Source of the DNA: a virus
Direction: 5' to 3' (one strand)
Length of the DNA stretch: 60,867 bases
Virus record (IMG/VR): IMGVR_UViG_3300017989_000014
Location: 1 to 60,867 of that record
In this document: piece after piece, positions 6,518-14,286 of the stretch
Layout: every line of letters starts with the position of its first letter
Numbering within the stretch: the first letter of the stretch is position 1
Notes under the pieces: model-generated
The model's input: only the letters and a program-made list of their open reading frames with translations
The model's database searches: none
What the model was told of the DNA's origin: nothing
Position numbers and translations under genes: made by a program

Positions 6518-6796
6518 TCAATCCCATTCCTCGACGTCCTCGCCGGAAATGAGTCGGTGGATTGCCGAGCACAGGTCCACGGTGAGGTCTGACGCTCTGC
6601 GGATGCAGTCGCTCGCATCATTCACGTTGGCCTCGCACGGGTCTCGCGTGAGCTTGTCGTGTGCGATCTCCATCTGCCTGCCGATACAATCCACGTTCTC
6701 GTAGACGTCATCAGGTGGTGGAGAGACACCTGTTGTGTCTTCGTCCTGAAGTCCATCATGGCAACCTCCTCTACCAGGGACCAAGCTCATCTTCAT
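6518..6796 (-). CDS. Small acidic protein overlapping the ssb end, unknown function
   Basis: The product has 92 residues from ATG 6796, with start uncertain (ATG 6790 also possible). It overlaps the last 26 bases of ssb in another frame. The convincing part is the C-terminal 70 residues (PPPDDVYENVDCIGRQMEIA... ending HRLISGEDVEEWD), which is helical with spaced cysteines. A second start with a better ribosome-binding site (ATG about 6758) opens a different frame that soon stops and looks noncoding. Confidence 0.5.
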   Translation of the reverse strand: MKMSLVPGRGGCHDGLQDEDTTGVSPPPDDVYENVDCIGRQMEIAHDKLTRDPCEANVNDASDCIRRASDLTVDLCSAIHRLISGEDVEEWD

Positions 6797-7214
6797 CGGT
6801 CTCGGCAGCGGCGCTAGAAGCGTTGCACCCGAAGCGCGGGTCAGGCTTCTTCTCGGCAGGCGCTCGTGTCCCCTGGCCTTCCTCGCCCTTCTTGGGCCAC
6901 ACCTTCTGGACGCTCCCGCCGTAGCCGACGATGAAGTCGTGGCTAGTGCGCTCACCTCCGTCCTTCGCGTTGTACTTGCGCTGCTTGTACTCGGCGTTGG
7001 CGATGATGACGAGGTCACCCTTGGCGAGGTTGTCGCGGGCGAAGTCGGCCTGCTTACCAAAGCAGATGGCTCTCACCCATGAGGTTGTTGCCCGGTCTCC
7101 GAACCCGGCGCTGACAGCGACGGACAGCTCGCAGATACTCCCGCCGTCGTCGAAGCTCTTGATCTGCGGGTCGTGCCCGAGCCTCCCTGCAAACGTGCAT
7201 GAATTGAGTTTCAT
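6771..7214 (-). CDS. ssb: Single-stranded DNA-binding protein
   Basis: The product has 147 residues from ATG 7214 behind GGAAGGAGAG. The OB-fold is recognisable: MKLNSCTFAGRLGHDPQI at the start, then WVRAICFGKQADFARDNLAKGDLVIIANAEYKQRKY. This covers about 110 residues, followed by a disordered linker and the acidic tail DEDELGPW. Canonical SSB tails end in aromatic Phe (DDDIPF); here the last residue is Trp, which may still dock host partners. It coats single strands during replication and recombination and is near the initiator and helicases as expected. Confidence 0.9.
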   Translation of the reverse strand: MKLNSCTFAGRLGHDPQIKSFDDGGSICELSVAVSAGFGDRATTSWVRAICFGKQADFARDNLAKGDLVIIANAEYKQRKYNAKDGGERTSHDFIVGYGGSVQKVWPKKGEEGQGTRAPAEKKPDPRFGCNASSAAAETDEDELGPW

Positions 7215-7244
7215 TGCGCATCTCTCCTTCCTTGTTGTGTTTCC

Positions 7245-7775
7245 CTACCCTTGCCTTTTCAGAGCAGTGAGCGAGGAGATGTCGTATAGCCTGTCGCACG
7301 GGACTCCCCATCTTGGGCCGTTGCCGAAATCCCTCAACTCCTGCTGCACCATTACGTTATGCGTTGTCCACCCCATGATTGTCCAGCCTTCAGTGTCTCC
7401 ACCGCCGACAACCACGTAAATATCTGCCCATCGCTGCGGTTCTTCCGGGTTCATGATGGCGTTTCCGTTGTACCGCACGCTCCCATCCGGATGCCTTCCG
7501 AGCCACAGGATCTCGATCGTGAGCGACAGGACCGCATCCTGCCCGCCGTCTCCACCTCGGTAGATCCCCTCGTCAAAAGGCAGGCCAAGGTGCCTGCACG
7601 TGGCGAACTCGGCCAGGGTTGCCTCGATGTCATTATCCTCCCGGCACACCGATCCGTCCTTGCGCGTGGCGCTGAATCCCTGGCTTCGCTTGCTCCAGAA
7701 GCGCGCCTTACCTAGCGCCTTGACGTATTCGGCCGTCGCTTCCGGTATCCGGTCACATACCTGCGGCATCGACAT
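7245..7775 (-). CDS. Possible nuclease-fold phage protein
   Basis: The product has 176 residues; starts at ATG 7775 or 7769 (AAAGGGCAGAG upstream). The C-terminal half (EILWLGRHPDGSVRYNG ... RWADIYVVVGGGDTEGWTIM) follows a pattern I know from phage proteins with restriction-endonuclease-like folds, where a D...E-x-R/K core is followed by a strand-rich YVLV...GWi segment. The catalytic residues cannot be assigned with confidence. It overlaps the upstream membrane-protein gene by 23 bases and lies in the replication block. Confidence 0.5.
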   Translation of the reverse strand: MSMPQVCDRIPEATAEYVKALGKARFWSKRSQGFSATRKDGSVCREDNDIEATLAEFATCRHLGLPFDEGIYRGGDGGQDAVLSLTIEILWLGRHPDGSVRYNGNAIMNPEEPQRWADIYVVVGGGDTEGWTIMGWTTHNVMVQQELRDFGNGPRWGVPCDRLYDISSLTALKRQG

Positions 7776-7941
7776 CTCTCTGCCCTTTCCCGAAAAGCGC
7801 TAGAAGCCCGCCGAGCGCCATCGCAACGAATAGAAATATCATCACAAGCCACATCAATACTGGCCACACAAACATCACAAATAGAAACCTCGCAACGCCT
7901 GTCAGTGTGTAGGTCACTGTGCCAGCATCGTCGTCACTCAC
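7753..7941 (-). CDS. Small membrane protein
   Basis: The product has 62 residues from GTG 7941, overlapping the previous stop. Residues about 16-52 are continuous hydrophobic sequence (ARFLFVMFVWPVLMWLVMIF and LFVAMALGGLLALFG), enough for one long or two short membrane helices. A charged tail follows. Its role is unknown. Confidence 0.6.
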   Translation of the reverse strand: MSDDDAGTVTYTLTGVARFLFVMFVWPVLMWLVMIFLFVAMALGGLLALFGKGQRDVDAAGM

Positions 7942-8182
7942 CGCTTACCTCCAGCAGCCTGCGGGCTGCGGCTTCGTGTTTGTCGGAAACGTACATGTCC
8001 ATAACCGCCTCCGCCACCAACCGGATATCCTCCGGCGAGGGGGCGAGGGGGAGGTCGGTGAACTGCGGACCTTCGTCTACCGTCGGAACAGGTGCCCTGT
8101 TTTGGGCAGCAATGCCTGCTCGCCACCAGAAGTCGGCCACTGCATTCCACTCCTCCTCCGTCACGATCCTGCGTTCACTCAT
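7934..8182 (-). CDS. Small protein of unknown function
   Basis: The product has 82 residues from ATG 8182, within the overlapping series of tiny genes. It is helical (EEEWNAVADFWWRAGIAAQN; RLVAEAVMDMYVSDKHEAAA). It overlaps both neighbours by a few bases. No family is recognised. Confidence 0.6.
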   Translation of the reverse strand: MSERRIVTEEEWNAVADFWWRAGIAAQNRAPVPTVDEGPQFTDLPLAPSPEDIRLVAEAVMDMYVSDKHEAAARRLLEVSGE

Positions 8183-8288
8183 CGCTCACCTCCTTCGGGC
8201 AGTCCGGGTGCGAGGTGGGCCGGTGGTGGTGCACGGCTGCGAACCACATCACGAGCATCAGGCTCGTTAGTACTACTGGTACTATCAT
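8175..8288 (-). CDS. Very small membrane-anchored protein
   Basis: The product has 37 residues from ATG 8288. It begins with a hydrophobic segment (MIVPVVLTSLMLVMWFAA), followed by HHHRPTSHPDCPKE. Its ATG overlaps the upstream TGA (TGATG) and its end overlaps the next ATG. The tight overlaps at both ends, with GAAGGAGG inside it serving the next gene, support its reality. Function is unknown. Confidence 0.5.
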   Translation of the reverse strand: MIVPVVLTSLMLVMWFAAVHHHRPTSHPDCPKEVSDE

Positions 8289-8476
8289 CAGTACGCCTCC
8301 CCGCGCCGATGGCACTCGGCCCGTTCGATCTCCCAGTCGGCAGGCTCCACATCGTCACGGGCGGAGTCAGGCGTGTCCTCGTCACTGTCCATCACGCAGT
8401 CACACGGCGTTGGGCCGTACGGGGCCTTGGGTGTACCCAGGTATCCTCTGCCTCCGCAGAATCTGCACGTCTTCAT
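8288..8476 (-). CDS. Small Cys-rich protein
   Basis: The product has 62 residues; ATG 8476 has AAGGAGG 7 bases upstream. It starts MKTCRFCGGRGYLG and then has CDC, resembling one half of a DnaJ-type CxxCxGxG zinc knuckle. The rest is acidic. It lies directly downstream of the tRNA-like element at 8498-8566, so its leader would begin in that structure. Confidence 0.65.
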   Translation of the reverse strand: MKTCRFCGGRGYLGTPKAPYGPTPCDCVMDSDEDTPDSARDDVEPADWEIERAECHRRGEAY

Positions 8477-8497
8477 CGTATGCCTCCTTGTTGTTGT

Positions 8498-8566
8498 GCA
8501 GGGGAGAGGGGCTCGAACCCTCGACCTGGGCGCTACCCAGCCCATTCCCACTCTGGCATCCCCTGC
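8498..8566 (-). tRNA. tRNA-like element with 8-bp acceptor stem (anticodon uncertain)
   Basis: Read on the - strand this folds as a cloverleaf. GCAGGGGA pairs with TCCCCTGC (8 bp), and the D-arm region contains a GG. A CTGG/CCAG anticodon stem has loop GTAGCGC (anticodon AGC if the loop is 7 long). The T-arm is perfect: GAGGG-TTCGAGC-CCCTC. The acceptor is followed by ACAA, not an encoded CCA. The acceptor is one pair longer than usual and the anticodon stem can also close to a 5-base loop. It may be a degenerate or unusual tRNA, or a tRNA-mimic in the leader of the following gene. Confidence 0.6.
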
Positions 8567-8722
8567 GGTAATAAATGCCCTGGCACCCCATCGCTCACAG
8601 CAGGCCGACATGTCTCTCTCGGACCAGTCGGTTCTTCGTGGAAGAAACGGTTACTGTTACTTCTCACCCACTGTATCGGCCCTTCGCGCTGGTCATGGCG
8701 GAGGGATGCCAGGGCAAATTGT
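8567..8722. other. Spacer without a supported gene
   Basis: No convincing reading frame is seen. It is framed by the 9-base inverted repeat GCCCTGGCA (8577-8585) / TGCCAGGGC (8708-8716), which could pair the ends of the spacer next to the tRNA-like element. Confidence 0.5.
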
Positions 8723-8881
8723 CTACTTGAACTCGCCGCACGCCCTCGTGGTCGGCCGGATCTCGGGACGTCCGCCGTCACGCGCCGGGGGGAAGCGGAA
8801 GCAGTGGAACTGGTCCGGCTGCGGGTCGGTGTTCTCGAAATACTTGCAGTCCTTGCACGTCTTCCCATCCTTCGCGAACAT
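8723..8881 (-). CDS. Small zinc-finger-like protein
   Basis: The product has 52 residues, start ATG 8881 with AAAGGAGG upstream. MFAKDGKTCKDCKYFENTD, then HCFRFPPARDG and RACGEF, gives a C-x2-C...C...C set typical of small zinc-binding phage proteins. It is downstream of the DUF1064-type nuclease gene, 15 bases away. Confidence 0.65.
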   Translation of the reverse strand: MFAKDGKTCKDCKYFENTDPQPDQFHCFRFPPARDGGRPEIRPTTRACGEFK

Positions 8882-8896
8882 CTCGTCCTCCTTTGG

Positions 8897-9313
8897 TTAG
8901 AACTCCTCGGTCTTCCATTCGCCATCCACCTTCTGGATAGCGATGAATCGAAACATCGGAAATAGCTCTGCCGCTACCTTGATCTTCACTCGCGCATCGT
9001 CTCGCCAGAACCCCTTGACCTCATGGAACTCGCAAGAGGCGTCCGTCTTGATTACGAAGAAGTCCGGCGTGTACCACGTACGGTCGGCCAACCGGAGCTT
9101 GATCGTTTCGAACTTCCAGATCGCAACCTCGCTGCTGCAATCCAGTAGCTGGGAGTACAGGTGCTCCGTCCCGTTCATGCGGTTCTTCGCATCTGCCTGG
9201 ATCTTCGCCTGCGGGCACTCGATCAAGGGTGGCACTCGGTGATCCGACAAGGCGAGCTGCTCCTCCACCTGTCGGCGCATCGCGGGAGGTAGGTCTTCCA
9301 GTCTCACTCTCAT
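8897..9313 (-). CDS. DUF1064-type putative nuclease (Holliday-junction resolvase-like)
   Basis: The product has 138 residues from ATG 9313, overlapping the helicase stop (ATGA). The core IKLRLADRTWYTPDFFV ... EFHEVKGFWRDDARVKIKVA matches the DUF1064 family of phage proteins, which has a restriction-nuclease-like core (PDF...EVKG residues as D...E-x-K). The N-terminal Lys/Arg-rich 38 residues are family-atypical. Beside a UvrD helicase and SbcC-like ATPase it probably trims or resolves recombination intermediates. Confidence 0.75.
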   Translation of the reverse strand: MRVRLEDLPPAMRRQVEEQLALSDHRVPPLIECPQAKIQADAKNRMNGTEHLYSQLLDCSSEVAIWKFETIKLRLADRTWYTPDFFVIKTDASCEFHEVKGFWRDDARVKIKVAAELFPMFRFIAIQKVDGEWKTEEF

Positions 9314-11022
9314 GACTTCATCTCCGGCATGAACATGCTCTCGGGTTTAGTCGTCGAAGTGTTTGCGATCATCAGGTGCTTCTCGGCCCTCGTGATGGCC
9401 ACGTACGCAAGCCGTCGTTCCTCCTCCAGCCTACCCTCTCGGATAGATCCAGACGAGGGCCATCTTCCCTCGGTAAGGCCGATGACGCAGACGGCAGGCC
9501 ACTCCAGACCCTTCGCTGCATGGACGGTGCATACGGTGATCCCTTCCGGAGCAGAGGGCATCTTGTCTTGCACGCCACGCATGGCGAACACCTCGATCAG
9601 CTCTCGGATCTCCGTGATCCCCTCGGTCCACATCAGGTCACCAAGCCACTGGATGGCGTCCTTCACCTCGTGTATCTCCAGCCTGGAGAGAACCCTCGCC
9701 TGGAGCATGTGGTCCTGGATGCTTTCAAGCGTGTCCGGCTGGATTGAGCGGGTACACTGCGAGAGCGAGCAGCCACGGGCCAGTGCCTCCTTGCGAATCT
9801 CTAGGATCGCCTCTGGTGTGAGGCCCTCGTGCTGGGCCACTGCCATAAAGGCCCGGTTGTCTTTCGGGTTGCAGGCGAGCCTCACGTACCCCATCGCGGC
9901 CCGCATCATAGGCATCTTCGTCATCTCGTCGTTGGGCGTGATCCGGTCCACGGTATGGCCAGCCGCAATGAGCTGTGAAGCGGCCACGTCCAGTTGCCTA
10001 TGGGTCCGCCCGATGACCGCGATGTCAGTCTCTCTGGCTCCGTCCTCTACCAGCGAGCTTATGAAGTCCACCACCCCCGTGATGCCCGCCTGCTCCCCTG
10101 CGAAATACGTGAGCCCACCGCTAAGGTGATCGGCAGGCTTAATGGTGACCGGTATCCTGCTCATGTTCCGCTGGATGAGCGTGTTGGCAGGCTCGGCCAC
10201 GTTGGCCCCGAACCGGTAGGTGGTCGGGAGGGTGTACCTCTCCGCCGTCTTGGAGAACTCGATGATGTTCTGCGGGCAAGCGCCACGCCACTCGTAGATC
10301 GACTGGTCGATGTCACCGACAGCGAAGATCGTGTCAGGCTCGAAGTCCTCCATGAGGGACCACTGTCCAAGATCCGTATCCTGGCACTCGTCTACCAGGA
10401 AGTGCCGGTAGTTCTTGCGGATCTCGGGGGCGAGATATTCCATCCCCATGATCTTCCGTGCTTCGTAGATGAGCGTCTGGTAGGTGAGCACGTTCTGCGA
10501 CTTCAGGCTTCCGCACAGTGCCCCCCATGCAGGCCCGTAGGTTTCACGCTCGCTGGCGCTGGCGCTCTCACCGGCTGGATCTACCAGCATCCTCGCCTTG
10601 TAGTGCTCCCACCCTGCCTTGTCCGCCCACGACACCCCGCTCCATCCGCCCCGCTTGCTCTTGAGGCCGACGTCTACGAGGACATCCCACTCCTCCTTCA
10701 TGGCGGTCCAGTCGTCCAGCACGCCGAGCCAGGACGGCTCCCAGCCCTGCACCTTGCCCCACTGGCGGACGATGGACAGGGCGAACGAATGGAACGTACC
10801 GATGAAAGCCAGTCCGGCCTTCTCTCCGATCCTTGCCTTGATCTCCCGTGCCGCATGTCGCGTGAATGTGAGCAGGACGATCTTGGAAGGAGGGACCTCC
10901 TCCACCAACTTCAAGAACCGGTGGGTGAGGGTGAGGGTCTTCCCGGACCCTGGTACTGCGGATACCAGAGCCCGGGCCGACGTTGTGTCTACTGCTGCTT
11001 GCTGGTGCTGGTCAAGCTGCAT
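9310..11022 (-). CDS. UvrD/Rep-type superfamily 1 DNA helicase
   Basis: The product has 570 residues, about 150 shorter than host UvrD. Motifs in order: Walker A (VPGSGKTLTLTHRF, about residue 20), the TFTRHAA motif Ia, DECQDTD (motif II, about 212), GDIDQSIYEWRG (III), TVHAAKGLEWPAVCVIGL (V) and AYVAITRAEKHL (VI). All ATPase motifs look intact. It should unwind 3'-5' and act in repair, recombination or replication restart. ATG 11022 overlaps the end of the SbcC-like gene by 11 bases, and its stop overlaps the nuclease start, so the three are one translational unit. Confidence 0.9.
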   Translation of the reverse strand: MQLDQHQQAAVDTTSARALVSAVPGSGKTLTLTHRFLKLVEEVPPSKIVLLTFTRHAAREIKARIGEKAGLAFIGTFHSFALSIVRQWGKVQGWEPSWLGVLDDWTAMKEEWDVLVDVGLKSKRGGWSGVSWADKAGWEHYKARMLVDPAGESASASERETYGPAWGALCGSLKSQNVLTYQTLIYEARKIMGMEYLAPEIRKNYRHFLVDECQDTDLGQWSLMEDFEPDTIFAVGDIDQSIYEWRGACPQNIIEFSKTAERYTLPTTYRFGANVAEPANTLIQRNMSRIPVTIKPADHLSGGLTYFAGEQAGITGVVDFISSLVEDGARETDIAVIGRTHRQLDVAASQLIAAGHTVDRITPNDEMTKMPMMRAAMGYVRLACNPKDNRAFMAVAQHEGLTPEAILEIRKEALARGCSLSQCTRSIQPDTLESIQDHMLQARVLSRLEIHEVKDAIQWLGDLMWTEGITEIRELIEVFAMRGVQDKMPSAPEGITVCTVHAAKGLEWPAVCVIGLTEGRWPSSGSIREGRLEEERRLAYVAITRAEKHLMIANTSTTKPESMFMPEMKS

Positions 11023-12682
11023 CCTGCGTTTCCCCGCTGAGGTCGACCACGTTCCACTCCTCGGGAATACTGCGCGGCTGATGACAGGTCATCACCACGC
11101 ACTGAAGGTCCTTGATGTTGCCGATGTGGGCAAGCACCTTGAACAGGTTGTCTCGGCCGGGCCACGTGTCAACCTCGGCTGCTTCCAGCACGACGAGAGC
11201 CGTGGTGGCAAGCGCGTGCCCGACCGCTGCGTCGAAGATAACCTGCTCTCCGCCGCTGAGCGTCTCTCGCTGCACACCCTTCCACCTGATCGTAATATCG
11301 GTCCCGTCGTCATCCAACTCCAGCTCTCCCTCTGGGAGGACAGACCGGGAACGCTCTGCCAGCAGCGAGGCCGCTGCGCGCACCACGCTCGCCTGTGCGT
11401 CGATTGCTTTGCTCAGGTCGGCCTTGGCCGCATCCTCATCCGATACCTTCTCCTGGGCCGCAATACGCGCCTTCTCGGCCTCGTTCCTCACCGTATCGTA
11501 CTTCACGATAGGCTCGATGGCCTTCTGGATGCCCTCGATCTTCTTGGCCGTCCCAGCCATGACCGCCTCGTCGTTCTTGTCCAACCCCTCGCCGATCTTG
11601 TCTCCGGCCTTTCGATCTCGCTCGATTGCGCTGATCTCTGCGTCCAGCATCTCGACCTGACGCTCCGCCTTGGACTTCACCTTCTGGAGCTTGTTGACCT
11701 TGCTCTGGAGGGTGCTCACCGTCGACCATGCGATCCGCGCCTGCTCCACCTGCTCCTCTGTTGGAGCGATACGCTGGAGAACATACGCAACCTGCTTCGC
11801 AAGGTCGGGGTGGTTGGCCAGCAAGGCCATCACCTCGGCAATGGCGTCGATGATCTCCTTCGATGCCTCGTGGACCCGCGACTCCTCAGCGAGCTGCGTT
11901 GCGTCATCCAGCTCGGTGAGCAGAGCCATCAGCTTTTCCTCTGCGTCCTTCTGCTCAGCAGTGTAGGCGATCCGCTGGTTGTTCTTGTCCTCCAGCGAGT
12001 CCACGCGCTCTTTCAGGTGCGCCCGGGCCTTGTCGTTGGCCATCCCCTCTGCCACGCGCTTCTGCGCATCGGAGAACTCGACCTGCGCCTCGCTCAGCTC
12101 CTTCTTCAGCTCGCCAAGATCGCCGACAGGCCGCTCCATTTCGGAGAGCGACTTCACGATCGTCTCGACAGCTTTCTCGGCAGACTGGCGCGCCTTGCGT
12201 GCCCGACTGAGGGCGTCCCGCGCAGCCTTCTCGTCTGAGGTCAGCTTCTTGATTGTCTCCTGGTCGGACACCATGCCGAGGATCATCCTCCGCTTATCGG
12301 TGCCGGTCATCGCCCAGAACGCGGGGATATCGATGAGGCGAGGCTCTGCGCCAAGGCACATCCTCAACATCGACTCCGCCGCATTCCTATTCCCCGGAAC
12401 CCCGTTCACGATAACCCTCTCACTCAGCGTCTTCCCGGCCGTCCACCGCCGCTCGACGTCAACCCCGTCGACGACAACGCCAGCCATCATTGTGTCGGCC
12501 GAGGCGTTTGCCATGACGGCCTTCTTCTGGTAGCCGGGGAGGTAACCCAGCAGCGCCAGATCCACAGCGTGAACCAGCGTGCTCTTGCCGGACCCGTTCG
12601 GCCCGATGAATAGGTTTTTCTCCCCGAACTCCTGCTCCTTCGTCTGTCCTCGCACGTTCTCCAAGCTAACCTTTGTAATCAC
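11012..12682 (-). CDS. SbcC/RecF-like SMC-type ATPase
   Basis: The product has 556 residues from GTG 12682. N-terminus: MITKVSLENVRG, Walker A FIGPNGSGKST (about 27-37). The central 300 residues are coiled coil interrupted near the middle. The C-terminus has the ABC signature ETLSGGEQVIFDAA. The size lies between RecF (about 360) and SbcC (about 1000), as in other phage Rad50/gp46-like proteins. Odd point: the Walker B region reads ALVVLEAAEVD, with Glu where Asp is normal and Ala at the usual catalytic acid, so ATP hydrolysis may be altered. No SbcD-like nuclease is adjacent; the DUF1064 protein could be its partner. Confidence 0.8.
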   Translation of the reverse strand: MITKVSLENVRGQTKEQEFGEKNLFIGPNGSGKSTLVHAVDLALLGYLPGYQKKAVMANASADTMMAGVVVDGVDVERRWTAGKTLSERVIVNGVPGNRNAAESMLRMCLGAEPRLIDIPAFWAMTGTDKRRMILGMVSDQETIKKLTSDEKAARDALSRARKARQSAEKAVETIVKSLSEMERPVGDLGELKKELSEAQVEFSDAQKRVAEGMANDKARAHLKERVDSLEDKNNQRIAYTAEQKDAEEKLMALLTELDDATQLAEESRVHEASKEIIDAIAEVMALLANHPDLAKQVAYVLQRIAPTEEQVEQARIAWSTVSTLQSKVNKLQKVKSKAERQVEMLDAEISAIERDRKAGDKIGEGLDKNDEAVMAGTAKKIEGIQKAIEPIVKYDTVRNEAEKARIAAQEKVSDEDAAKADLSKAIDAQASVVRAAASLLAERSRSVLPEGELELDDDGTDITIRWKGVQRETLSGGEQVIFDAAVGHALATTALVVLEAAEVDTWPGRDNLFKVLAHIGNIKDLQCVVMTCHQPRSIPEEWNVVDLSGETQDAA

Positions 12683-12704
12683 GTCCTTTGTCCCTTCTTT
12701 GTCG

Positions 12705-13820
12705 CTACGCCTTCTTCATCAGGTCGATCATCTCGACCAGCTTGGGCATGGGGAGAAGCTCGATAGGCTCATCCACACCCACGCCGACGGCCTTGCACGC
12801 CTTGGCGTACGCCGTCTTCTTGCGCTTGAGCTTGCCCAGCTCCTTAATCAGCTCCTCCAGCTCGTTCGTCTCCTTCGTTTCTTCCGGCTTGCCACCTCCG
12901 AAAGGCAGATCATCCTCTGGCTCGGAGGCGTCAGCCTCTTCCACCGGGTTGGCCGAGATGTCGGCCGCGATGACTGCGTGCTCGTCCTCTGCGTGCAGCT
13001 CGTCTGCACCCTGCTCCACGATAACCTCTCCGGAACCACCGCCCTCGGCGAGCTGGCGCTCGATGTCGAGCGTGCTCCCGTCCCAGCGCATCCCTCCGTC
13101 CCTGGAGTACCAGCAGTAAGTCGTCTCGACCGTCTGCGGCTCGTAGAACTTACGGCGAGGGGGCAGCGCCGGGTGATGGGCGATGGCATTACGCTCGGCG
13201 AACGTCTGGCAGATACGCGCAGCGTTCTTTCGGCGGTTCACCATTTCCTTCTGCCACTTCACGAACTCCTTTGCGGAGCAGTCGACCCACAGGTTGGTCG
13301 CCTCGTCGAGGTCGTACCGTGCCCACATCTCGCCCGGCCCCTCCAACTGCTTCGGCAGGATCTTCACGATGGCCGGGAACTTGTCGGCCTTCGCGATGAG
13401 GTCCTGGAGGTTGTAGAGCTTCACGTCGAACGAGACCGTGCGGTCGGAGATGCACGGGATGCCCATCTTCGTGAACCCACCGGCCTTGACCCGGTAGTAA
13501 ATCACACCGGTCTCTGGGTCCTGGTACCCGTTCGGCTGCTCCGTGCCGTTGGCAACCACCGTGTCAGCGGGCTGACAGATGATCCCACAGTCGGCTGCGA
13601 GCTTACCAAAGCCTTTCGCGGACGGGATGAAGACGTTCCGCCAGTCCGGTGAATTCCTCGTACCCAGGTTTTCCGACATCGGCAGCTTCACCAGCGTGCC
13701 ATCGTCCACCGACAGGCGCGCCCTCGACTTCATCATGCGGACCTCGTTGCCCTCCCGGGTGCGGATGAGCGACACATCCTCCATGCTGACGAGTTCCTGC
13801 CTGGGCTTTTCCGTAGTCAT
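12705..13820 (-). CDS. Candidate single-strand annealing / recombination protein
   Basis: The product has 371 residues from ATG 13820 with GAGGGAGAAGG upstream. The segment WQKEMVNRRKNAARICQTFA, then ERNAIAHHPALPPRR, resembles the central region of phage proteins that accompany recombination ATPases and SSB. An acidic linker (DDLPFGGGKPEETKE) leads to a helical C-terminus (MPKLVEMIDLMKKA). Position directly before the SbcC-like ATPase and UvrD supports a RecT-like or DNA-binding role, but I cannot see a decisive family motif. Confidence 0.45.
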   Translation of the reverse strand: MTTEKPRQELVSMEDVSLIRTREGNEVRMMKSRARLSVDDGTLVKLPMSENLGTRNSPDWRNVFIPSAKGFGKLAADCGIICQPADTVVANGTEQPNGYQDPETGVIYYRVKAGGFTKMGIPCISDRTVSFDVKLYNLQDLIAKADKFPAIVKILPKQLEGPGEMWARYDLDEATNLWVDCSAKEFVKWQKEMVNRRKNAARICQTFAERNAIAHHPALPPRRKFYEPQTVETTYCWYSRDGGMRWDGSTLDIERQLAEGGGSGEVIVEQGADELHAEDEHAVIAADISANPVEEADASEPEDDLPFGGGKPEETKETNELEELIKELGKLKRKKTAYAKACKAVGVGVDEPIELLPMPKLVEMIDLMKKA

Positions 13821-14232
13821 ACACCTTCTCCCTCATTTCGATATCAGCTCGACTTGCGTCGTAGCCACACCATTTCACCAACTCCCACCACCAGAACCGC
13901 AGCGTCCGTTTCCCGAAACGGAAGTGCGGTATCGCGCCCTCACGCACCTTCAACCTCACCCACGACTCACTCATGTCCATTCCCCATGCTGCCTCCCCAG
14001 CTTTCATGAGGGCCTGCATTGGCAATCCGGTCATGGCGTTCAGGATGATGTCACCCGCGTGCGCGAGTCCCTGGCGGTGATTTTTCTCAAGGAACTCACC
14101 CGAGACCCTGAGACCTACGTGAACCCCGTCGCGCTCCCGGCAGTCGAAAATAACGTCAGACGCTATTTGCCGGAAGGTTGGTCGGCTCACCCGCAACATA
14201 TTGCGGAATTCCTGCAGTTTCACCGCTCTCAT
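13603..14232 (-). CDS. DNA-binding (helix-turn-helix) protein, with an overlapping 3' end
   Basis: The product has 209 residues from ATG 14232; no clear ribosome-binding site, so ATG 14196 (MLRVSRPT) is possible. SRPTFRQIASDVIFDC and SESWVRLKVREGAIPHFRFG look like two helix-turn-helix units, the second of the excisionase/MerR kind. The last 70 residues lie over the start of the next gene in another frame and look noncoding (HPHPGGQRGPHDEVEG), so the frame may be real only to about residue 138, unless a frameshift truncates it. It could be a regulator of the DNA-metabolism genes. Confidence 0.5.
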   Translation of the reverse strand: MRAVKLQEFRNMLRVSRPTFRQIASDVIFDCRERDGVHVGLRVSGEFLEKNHRQGLAHAGDIILNAMTGLPMQALMKAGEAAWGMDMSESWVRLKVREGAIPHFRFGKRTLRFWWWELVKWCGYDASRADIEMREKVYDYGKAQAGTRQHGGCVAHPHPGGQRGPHDEVEGAPVGGRWHAGEAADVGKPGYEEFTGLAERLHPVRERLW

Positions 14233-14240
14233 GCTGGTAA

Positions 14241-14286
14241 TTTACAGCAATCTTGACGGTAATTGCAAGAACTTTTGACGCTATTT
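14241..14286. promoter_or_regulatory. Possible promoter/operator region before the DNA-metabolism genes
   Basis: Between the giant gene and the HTH gene, the - strand has TTGCAA (14268-14263), 16 bases, TGTAAA (14246-14241), a weak promoter match. The + strand carries two direct repeats TTGACGGTAATT (14253-14264) and TTGACGCTATTT (14275-14286), 22 bases apart. The second is 11/12 identical to a - strand repeat at 53671-53660, which suggests a shared regulator. Confidence 0.35.

Noticed and set aside
8533-8925. 130-codon - strand frame over the spacer and zinc-type gene
   Set aside because: It reads Arg/Ser-rich noncoding sequence and runs into the tRNA-like element. The 52-residue gene in another frame has a strong ribosome-binding site and cysteine knuckles.
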